Source of the DNA: Peribacillus psychrosaccharolyticus ATCC 23296
GTDB taxonomy: Bacteria; Bacillota; Bacilli; Bacillales; DSM-1321
Reading direction: 5' to 3'
Length of the DNA: 40,497 bases
NCBI RefSeq assembly: GCF_000305495.1
Contig: NZ_AJTN02000250.1
Span: 1 to 40,497 of the forward strand
Below are positions 35,131 through 40,497 of the stretch, in pieces; the first letter of the stretch is position 1; each line of letters starts with the position of its first letter. The translations under genes and the position numbers were made by a program. The notes under the pieces are model-generated. The model made no database searches, was not told where the DNA came from, and saw only the letters and a program-made list of their open reading frames with translations.

Positions 35131-35430
35131 ATGCAAAAAACACTAGAAGTAATGGGAATGGTTTGTCCGTTTCCTTTAGTAGAAGCAAAAAATGAAATGG
35201 AATTTCTTAGTTCAGGTGATGAATTAGTCATTAATTTTGACTGTACGCAAGCGACAGAAACTCTGCCGCGCTGGGCTGCGGAAGCAGGACATACAGTAAC
35301 TAATTATGAACAACTAGATGAAGCGTCTTGGACGATCACTGTAACAAAAAAAATAATTTTAACACGTTGGCTCCAGTCTTCTTACTGGAGCCATTTTTTT
35401 AATTGTAAAATGGTGGTATATGTACCATAG
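35131..35430 (+). CDS. tsuB: TusA-family sulfur carrier (TsuB-like)
   Basis: A TusA/SirA-like sulfur carrier with the sulfur-accepting Cys12 in the CPxP motif (MVCPFPLVEAK). It probably receives sulfur from TsuA and passes it to cysteine or thiocofactor synthesis. As written the ORF has 99 residues, but the family length is about 75. After VTKK the frame runs through an A8 tract (35346-35353) and then translates the terminator hairpin as RWLQSSYWSHFF. With seven A residues a TAA would follow VTKK directly. The extended tail is thus probably an artefact or a recent slip. The ATG follows AGGAGGAAG. Confidence 0.85.
   Translation: MQKTLEVMGMVCPFPLVEAKNEMEFLSSGDELVINFDCTQATETLPRWAAEAGHTVTNYEQLDEASWTITVTKKIILTRWLQSSYWSHFFNCKMVVYVP
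35368..35402 (+). terminator. Terminator of tsuA-tsuB
   Basis: GGCTCCAGT (35369-35377) pairs with ACTGGAGCC (35384-35392), followed by A and T7. It lies inside the ORF as annotated, which supports an earlier true stop. Confidence 0.9.
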
Positions 35431-35437
35431 GGGGTAT
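35422..35437. promoter_or_regulatory. CsoR/CstR-like operator motif
   Basis: GTACCATAGGGGGTAT, read on the other strand ATACCCCCTATGGTAC, resembles the G-tract inverted repeats bound by CsoR-family repressors (copper or persulfide sensing). It lies just after the tsuB terminator, but the next gene is 300 bases away and unrelated. Confidence 0.3.
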
Positions 35438-35440
35438 TAT

Positions 35441-35522
35441 AAGCCTGAAAATAGGCTTCAGACAGGAATAAGAGACCTCCAGACGGGAATAAGCCCATCG
35501 CAGACGGGAATAGCTAGTTGTG
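35441..35522. repeat. 21-bp tandem repeat with adjoining hairpin
   Basis: Three units of exactly 21 bases start at 35459, 35480 and 35501. Each begins CAGAC(A/G)GGAATA and the second half diverges. A fourth copy, CAGACGGGAATAAGCC, lies alone at 35644-35659. The array is preceded by a small hairpin AAGCCT/AGGCTT (35441-35458). No ORF with a ribosome binding site covers the region 35431-35738. Confidence 0.75.
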
Positions 35523-35738
35523 ATCGAAAAAAATCAACAAAATACCCTTCCTGGGTCCACGCCAAAAAGAAAAGAGTGTCATTTTAAACAAACAATCTAA
35601 GAATTGTATACCCGTTGGGGGATTTTCGTCTCGTGGAGGACATCAGACGGGAATAAGCCGTTCAAGAGTCGACTTTTTGTCCGGATGCCCCCTGGTAAAA
35701 CTAAATTACTGATAATATTAAAAAGGGGACAAATAACG

Positions 35739-36791
35739 ATGAAATCCATATATAGTGAAATCTTTCAATTCAGGGGTACACATTATGACTTTGGATATAG
35801 GCAGGGGAAAAGGCTGAAGAATTCATTTTCAGTGAAAAATCGTGAAAATCAATGGAAGGTGCGGTTACCAAGATTTACGATAAAACCAGACGAAGTTAAA
35901 CAAGCACTTATCGCTTTTGCACCTGGAGTTTGGGAGGAACTGCTCGGTTTGCAGGAGGCTCTTGAGTGGCCTATTGATAGAGTTTTACAGGAATTTGGCG
36001 GGTATCGACTGAACTATGTTCATTCTGGCTGTTCGATTTTAACGGGATCTGATTATTTAATTCGTAATTATGATTATCATCCGAAAACGTATGAAGGCCG
36101 TTATACTTTATTTCAACCAAGCGATGGGGGATATGCCATGATTGGTCCAAGCCAGAGGGTAACGGGACGAATGGATGGGATGAACGAAAAGGGACTTGCG
36201 ATGGGCTACAATTTTATGAATCGAAAAAATCCTGGAGATGGCTTTATTTGCTGTATGATTGGCAGATTGATTTTAGAATCGTGTGCAAGTGCTCATGAAG
36301 CGGTCGCCATGCTAAAGGAAATCCCGCATCGACACTCTTTCAGCTATGTAGTTCACGATCAAATTGGAACAAGTCATGTAATCGAAACATCACCACGTGG
36401 GGTGGAGGTCCGTCAATCACAAGCATGTACGAATCATTTTGAAATCATGGAACATGAAAACCGCCGGCACCTTATTGATTCAAAACGAAGACTTGAAATT
36501 TTACAGCAAGAAACTATTACTGAAGCCCATGTGGCCTTTCGGCTATTAAATGATACGGACAAAGGGATTTTTTCTGATTTATACAGCAGTTGGGCAGGAA
36601 CGATACATACTTCGGGCTATCTTCCTAAGGAAAGGAAGGCCTGGTTTGCCTTAGGTGGTGATCAGCACCCCGTGGAATTTGATTTTGCACATTGGCTTAA
36701 AGGCAACGATTTAAAAAGGGAAAAAGTGACCGGTGAAGTCGATACAGACCAGCCATTTTTACATATGGAAAAAGCAGATTGGTTTCAATGA
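35739..36791 (+). CDS. C45 family acyltransferase/hydrolase (Ntn fold)
   Basis: A 350-residue enzyme of the C45/choloylglycine-hydrolase-like Ntn superfamily, which includes acyl-CoA:6-aminopenicillanate acyltransferase. These enzymes mature by self-cleavage before a Cys nucleophile and cleave or exchange amide bonds. The nucleophile here is Cys98 in YVHSGCSIL, followed by the typical LIRNYDYHP (about 105-113) and the MDGMNEKGLAMGYNF block. The frame is open from 35604, but ATG 35739 is chosen for the AAAGGGG before it. The upstream part would run over repeat DNA. There is no signal peptide. The substrate is unknown. Confidence 0.85.
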   Translation: MKSIYSEIFQFRGTHYDFGYRQGKRLKNSFSVKNRENQWKVRLPRFTIKPDEVKQALIAFAPGVWEELLGLQEALEWPIDRVLQEFGGYRLNYVHSGCSILTGSDYLIRNYDYHPKTYEGRYTLFQPSDGGYAMIGPSQRVTGRMDGMNEKGLAMGYNFMNRKNPGDGFICCMIGRLILESCASAHEAVAMLKEIPHRHSFSYVVHDQIGTSHVIETSPRGVEVRQSQACTNHFEIMEHENRRHLIDSKRRLEILQQETITEAHVAFRLLNDTDKGIFSDLYSSWAGTIHTSGYLPKERKAWFALGGDQHPVEFDFAHWLKGNDLKREKVTGEVDTDQPFLHMEKADWFQ

Positions 36792-36890
36792 GAAGAGCGC
36801 GCTGGGAGTAACTAGATATTTAAGAAGGGAATATAAGCTAAACAGAGAATACCTATATAGATATAATGCCGCCCTTCGCGGGTAAAGGTT

Positions 36891-37816
36891 GTGATAGAAA
36901 TGAAAAACGAGGATGAATACTACAGACAGGTCGAGCTGCTTGCTGGTCAACTTGATTTGACTAAACCAAGAATTGTCTTGTCATATGGAGTGAACATTCA
37001 GGCGAAAATGCTGCCGTTTACACGTCAGATGCTTGAACAAATTCAGTCTAAGAAGGTCAATCAAACGGGTGAAGTCATTAAGGGTTTGATGCGGCTGATT
37101 AGTGAGCTGGGACAAGATGAGGGGATGAAAAATCAATCTTTTCTCAGAAGAGTGTTTAAAAAGAATGATTCTCTGACCCGACAGTTGGTTTCTTATCAAA
37201 AAGCGAGTGCAGCTGTTGAACAAGCCCGAGTAAAGTTGGATCGGAATAAAAACTTTCTATTGGCAGATACACTACTATTAAACCGACTTTTTACTCAGAA
37301 TAATGAGTTGTACCATGAACTGAATGTTTATTTGACAGCAGGAGAGCTTAAACGGCAGGAGTTAATTCGTCCTCTGCCCGAACAAGAACATATCGAGGAC
37401 GAATTTGTAAAACGTCAAGAAGCAGAACAGCGGCATCATATAGTTGAAGTTCTTGATAAGCGTTTATATGACCTTAGAGTCAGCATTGAAATTACAAAAC
37501 AGAATTCAGTTTTAATTAAGCTGATTCAAGGTACAAATGAACGGCTTATCGAGAAAATCCAATCCTCCATCTTAACATCCATACCGCTATGGCGGAATCA
37601 AGTAGCCCTAACCATGGCTAATCTTCAAAATCAGGAAATTATCAGCGCTGCTGAAAAAATAATATAGAACAGCAAAATAAAAAGGTACTAGAAACGCAGA
37701 AACAGTTGCTTAAAGGGATGCGAGAAGTGATAGATATTCAACAAGATAGTCATACAAAACGCACTCAAGCTGAAAAAGAGCTATCATCGTTCATGCTAGA
37801 AGAAAATGAGATGTGA
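36891..37816 (+). pseudogene. TelA/YaaN-like toxic anion resistance protein, frameshifted
   Basis: A TelA-family (YaaN-like) alpha-helical protein, normally 350-400 residues, associated with tellurite and other toxic-anion tolerance and envelope stress. Family blocks are ANIQAKMLPFTRQMLEQI-like near the start, LYHELNVYLTAGELK and LIEKIQSSILTSIPLWRNQV (about 222-241). The frame breaks after SAAEK at the A6 run 37654-37659. With one more A it continues NNIEQQNKKVLETQKQLL and ends at 37816, giving about 309 residues. The N-terminus is shorter than in YaaN. Either GTG 36891 or ATG 36900 could start it; AAAGG at 36884-36888 fits the ATG better. The frameshift may be a read error. Confidence 0.75.
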
Positions 37817-37819
37817 CGT

Positions 37820-38150
37820 ATGTATAAAGTGATGATTGTTGAAGATAATGTTACGAACGATTATAGGCGTGTTTTAAAGAAGTGGAACTTTGAATTAATG
37901 ATTGGTGAAGCATTCGATCAGGTAGACAAGTTAGTGGATAGTAACTTACCGAGTTTCGATAGTTTTTATTGGTGTGAAAGAATAAGAAAGTTTTCCGATG
38001 TCCTAATCATCTTTATATCATCTCGTGATGGATGTCCGAGGGATGATTTAATTCAAGAGCCCTTTTCCCTTGAATTTTGAGTTGCAAAGATTCTGGCTGT
38101 TTTGCGGCGCAGCAACCGATCCATTAAAAACGATCAGTTCTTTTCCATAA
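37820..38150 (+). pseudogene. Remnant of an OmpR-type response regulator (Bce type)
   Basis: Starts MYKVMIVEDN, the phosphorylation-site region of a receiver domain, but pieces are missing: a segment after EDN, the helix around IGEAFDQVDKLVDSNLP, and the part after IIFISSRDG. After the stop at 38080, another frame reads VAKILAVLRRSNRSIKN, the alpha-5/linker region of BceR-like regulators. The DNA-binding domain is absent. The multiple deletions are true decay, not read errors. It follows the TelA-like gene by three bases. Confidence 0.7.
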
Positions 38151-38316
38151 TCGTTAAAATACCTTTACCGCCTATATCAATCGTTGATAATAGATATAAC
38201 AATGTAGACTTCCCCGATCCCGATGGCCCCATTATTCCATTAAAATTACCTCCAATTAATTATTTTTGTCCCATATATCTTTCTAACCCCTTCTGTAAAC
38301 AATCCCCGGTTTCCAT
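38135..38316 (-). pseudogene. Remnant of a BceA-like ABC transporter ATPase, 5' end
   Basis: On the minus strand, an ATG at 38316 preceded by AAAGGAGT opens a degraded reading frame. Shifted frames give GVRKIYGTKI, then a small gap, then GIMGPSGSGKSTLLYLLSTI, an intact Walker A region of a BceA/YxdL-type peptide-antibiotic ABC transporter. The sequence ends near 38135, where it abuts the response regulator remnant on the opposite strand. The two genes are normally co-directional, so an inversion or a composite junction must have occurred. Confidence 0.7.
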
Positions 38317-38417
38317 ACTCCTTTAACGGCTGCACGAGACAACTTTGATTTTCTTTTAACAATAAGTAATTATGGTTAAATCTATCATAAGTTTTCCTTG
38401 CATTTTCTGAGTGAATC

Positions 38418-38431
38418 TTACATTTTTGTCA
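38418..38431 (-). promoter_or_regulatory. BceR-type operator upstream of ATPase remnant
   Basis: On the minus strand TGACAAAAATGTAA fits the published BceR-like consensus TNACA-N4-TGTAA, as I recall it, at all positions. It lies about 100 bases before the remnant's ATG, the right place to control a bceA-like gene. The rest of 38317-38598 shows no other gene. Confidence 0.6.
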
Positions 38432-38598
38432 TAATCAGATGGTTCAAAGAATAGTAGTTTTAAAGGATCCTTGTGTGTGGATAGTCTGGCCGTTTTAAGA
38501 AGAAAAGATTTGTCAAATTTTTAGTGAACTCCAATAGAGATTCACGTGTAATTACTGTATAGTAAATAGTAGTAAAAGGAATTAAAGGAGTGAAGAAA

Positions 38599-38829
38599 AT
38601 GTATCTCACAATTCAAGAAACTGCAGACTATTTATCACTCCCAAAAGAGTATATTGAAAGTCTTATTATGCAAAAGAAAATACGTACTGTTCATGATGGA
38701 GAACAGTTGTTGATTTATAAAGATCAATTTAAAACACATTTAGAACAGCTTGAAAAGTATAAGATTTTGGCTGAAGAATGGGCGAATGAGCCAATTCCAG
38801 AGGATCTGGATATTAAGGACGAGGATTAA
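38599..38829 (+). CDS. Excisionase-family HTH DNA-binding protein
   Basis: A 76-residue protein with a MerR/excisionase-like winged helix: MYLTIQETADYLSLPKEYIE (1-20) then LIMQKKIRTVHDGEQLLIYK, ending in an acidic tail EPIPEDLDIKDED. Proteins of this kind bind DNA and serve as excisionases or small regulators, but no integrase or attachment site is visible here. I use ATG 38599; the in-frame GTG at 38590 overlaps its own AAAGGAG. It lies 25 bases upstream of the exonuclease gene on the same strand and is likely co-transcribed with it. Confidence 0.8.
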   Translation: MYLTIQETADYLSLPKEYIESLIMQKKIRTVHDGEQLLIYKDQFKTHLEQLEKYKILAEEWANEPIPEDLDIKDED

Positions 38830-38854
38830 CAAAGTAAAGGGTGAGTATTTTAGA

Positions 38855-39460
38855 ATGATAAAAAAGGTTGGTTTGGTTGTTGATGTAGAAACCACAGGTC
38901 TAAGTCCAAAAACTGATGAAATGGTTGAAATTGCGGTAAAATTATTTACCTTTGACCAAGATGGCCAAGTGTTGGATATCATAGATGAGGATGCTTATCT
39001 AAGAGAGCCGCTCTCTGCTTCAGCACGAAGAAACTATGAACAGGCATACCGTGTTCATGGAATACCATTTGAAGAAGTAGAAGGGAAAAGTTTTTATGAT
39101 GTTAAGCTAAAAACTTACTTTCATCGGGCGGATGTCATATTTGCTCATAACGCATCTTTTGACCGCAGTTTTATTTATCAGATGTATCCTGAGGTGAATG
39201 ATCTATCATGGCACTGTACAATGAGAGGCGTGCCATGGAAGGAATATGGTTTCAGCAATAGTAAACTATTAACCTTATTACAAGCTCACTATATTACGGA
39301 CTATCAGTCGCATCGAGCAATGGATGATATCACCAACTTGCTAGAGTTAATGAAACAGCATGCGCCTAATGGAAAAACATATTTACAGCAGGTTTTGACA
39401 AAGGGACCAATGAGGAAGTATCAACCAGTCTTAAAAGAAAAAAATAAGTCGTTCATTTAA
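38855..39460 (+). CDS. DEDDh 3'-5' exonuclease
   Basis: A 201-residue single-domain exonuclease of the DnaQ/Pol III epsilon type. The four metal-binding acids and the His are visible: Asp10 and Glu12 in VDVETTG, Asp in HNASFDRSF (about 98-106), and HRAMDD (about 147-152). It removes nucleotides from 3' ends of DNA or RNA in repair, proofreading or turnover. The C-terminal 35 residues are basic and may bind nucleic acid. ATG 38855 follows AAAGGGTGAG; the frame is open further upstream into the previous gene, without a better start. It probably forms an operon with the HTH protein before it. Confidence 0.88.
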   Translation: MIKKVGLVVDVETTGLSPKTDEMVEIAVKLFTFDQDGQVLDIIDEDAYLREPLSASARRNYEQAYRVHGIPFEEVEGKSFYDVKLKTYFHRADVIFAHNASFDRSFIYQMYPEVNDLSWHCTMRGVPWKEYGFSNSKLLTLLQAHYITDYQSHRAMDDITNLLELMKQHAPNGKTYLQQVLTKGPMRKYQPVLKEKNKSFI

Positions 39461-39576
39461 GGAATGTGAAAGTGCAAGGAAATTAATTTCTAGTTCGTTT
39501 CTTACAAAGTGTGTAAGATAGATCATATAGGAAATAATGATGATGTAAGATTTGGGATAGGAGATAAAGAAGGGAT

Positions 39577-40497
39577 ATGACTGAAATCTGGAATTACTTA
39601 CATAGTAAAGGTTTTTCAAGACTAATTACGCTGCTGATTTTAATTGTATTTTTATATAGTATTGGCAATATGATTCATTTGCTTTTGTTTACCTTTATTT
39701 TTACCTTCCTAATGGGAAGGCTCCAAAAATTTATTTACCTTCAGTTAAATAAATATATTAAAGTCAATCAAAAGGTAGTAATTAGTATCATATATATAAT
39801 CCTTGTTTCAGCTCTTGGGATTGTTTTATATAAATACTTGCCGGTTATTACACTTCAACTTACCGAGTTAGTTACCCAAATAGCTCATTTCTATATGAAT
39901 CCCCCAGATATACCGGTAATTCACTTTATTATTGATACGCTTAATAAACTGAATTCTCCGTTAGATATACCAAAACAGTTTGGGAATATATATAATTACT
40001 TAACTGACATCGGTAAACTGGGACTACAAATATTCTTATCTCTTTTGCTTAGTTTATTCTTCTTACTGGAGAAGGATAAGATTGCTCGTTTTACTGCTAA
40101 ATTTAAATATGGGAAATTTAGTGATTTCTTTATTAACATCGAGCATTTTGGCAGTAAATTCATTAACTCATTCGGTAAGGTTATTGAAGTTCAATTTTTA
40201 ATTGCTTTGACAAATGCGATACTATCCATAATTTTCTTAGCGTTAATGGGATTCCCACAATTAATTGGACTAGGAATTATGATTTTTTTCCTAGGTTTAA
40301 TACCGGTTGCTGGTGTGATTATTTCATTAATACCGTTGTCAATGATAGCCTTCAGCATTGGCGGAATTACGAAGGTCCTTGCTGTTTTTATCATGATTGT
40401 AGTCATTCATGCCCTTGAAAGTTATATCTTGAATCCTAAGTTCATGTCAGCTAAAACAAATTTACCAACATTCTTTACTTTATGTTCTGTTGTTCTC
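39577..40497 (+). CDS. AI-2E family transporter, cut by window end
   Basis: The first 307 codons of an AI-2E/UPF0118 family membrane protein (B. subtilis YueF/YrrI-like), open to the end of the window. The translation starts MTEIWNYLHSKGFSRLI, has hydrophobic segments near 15-30, 35-50 and 65-85, a long amphipathic middle, and the family-typical end block HALESYILNPKFMSAKTN. Members export various small molecules; AutoInducer-2 export was shown for E. coli TqsA, and others are linked to salt or ion tolerance, so the substrate here is open. The ATG at 39577 has AGGAG 13 bases upstream and AGAAGGG immediately before; no better start is seen. Confidence 0.88.
   Translation, partial: MTEIWNYLHSKGFSRLITLLILIVFLYSIGNMIHLLLFTFIFTFLMGRLQKFIYLQLNKYIKVNQKVVISIIYIILVSALGIVLYKYLPVITLQLTELVTQIAHFYMNPPDIPVIHFIIDTLNKLNSPLDIPKQFGNIYNYLTDIGKLGLQIFLSLLLSLFFLLEKDKIARFTAKFKYGKFSDFFINIEHFGSKFINSFGKVIEVQFLIALTNAILSIIFLALMGFPQLIGLGIMIFFLGLIPVAGVIISLIPLSMIAFSIGGITKVLAVFIMIVVIHALESYILNPKFMSAKTNLPTFFTLCSVVL

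Noticed and set aside
35604-35738. Upstream extension of the C45 acyltransferase ORF
   Set aside because: The extension covers a copy of the intergenic repeat and lacks a ribosome binding site, while ATG 35739 has AAAGGGG and matches the family N-terminus.

Overview
The window is chromosomal DNA from an endospore-forming member of the Bacillaceae. It is AT-rich, with strong AGGAGG-type ribosome binding sites, frequent TTG starts, T-tailed hairpin terminators and a spore-type LysM/GH18 hydrolase. Most proteins resemble Bacillus families (CspC, YhjB/YhjC, YaaN/TelA, CYP109-like P450). The genus cannot be fixed from sequence alone. I saw no rRNA, tRNA, CRISPR array, prophage or intact insertion sequence.

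Layout: 0.2-8.3 kb holds single-gene units: an SDR oxidoreductase, a cytochrome P450, a catalase with a PerR-like box, a three-LysM GH18 spore hydrolase, the SelO AMPylator and a rhodanese. 8.3-11.5 kb holds a DUF779/aldehyde dehydrogenase pair (the dehydrogenase is frameshifted) and an extended SDR. 11.8-17.6 kb is a transport region: two APC amino acid permeases, one behind a clear glycine riboswitch, a YhjC/YhjB-type sodium symporter pair, and a degenerate IS1182-type transposase beside a short dispersed Bacillaceae repeat. 17.2-18.9 kb carries a SLAP-domain protein and a decayed SWIM-domain gene. 19.2-25.8 kb has a Rex-box alcohol dehydrogenase, an unknown protein, a methyltransferase, an MFS exporter and an OPT transporter whose gene overlaps a PqqD-like gene.

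25.8-31.8 kb is a catabolic operon: sugar-binding lipoprotein, two permeases, LacI regulator and GH1 beta-glucosidase. It sits behind a consensus promoter with a cre-like site and a perfect LacI-type palindrome. It imports a sugar, probably a beta-glucoside, and hydrolyses it inside the cell; the ABC ATPase must be encoded elsewhere. 31.8-35.4 kb holds cspC, a GlcNAc-type PTS permease and a TsuA/TusA sulfur uptake pair. 35.4-40.5 kb is more disturbed: 21-bp tandem repeats, a C45 acyltransferase, a frameshifted TelA-like gene, and remnants of a Bce-type peptide-antibiotic resistance module (response regulator and an inverted ABC ATPase start that keeps its operator). It ends with an excisionase-like HTH protein, a DEDDh exonuclease and an AI-2E family membrane protein cut by the window end.

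Four genes (aldehyde dehydrogenase, SWIM, TelA, TusA) each carry a one-base length change in an A/T homopolymer. This looks more like assembly error, or possibly replication slippage, than four independent gene losses, so those frameshifts should be checked against reads before being treated as biology.
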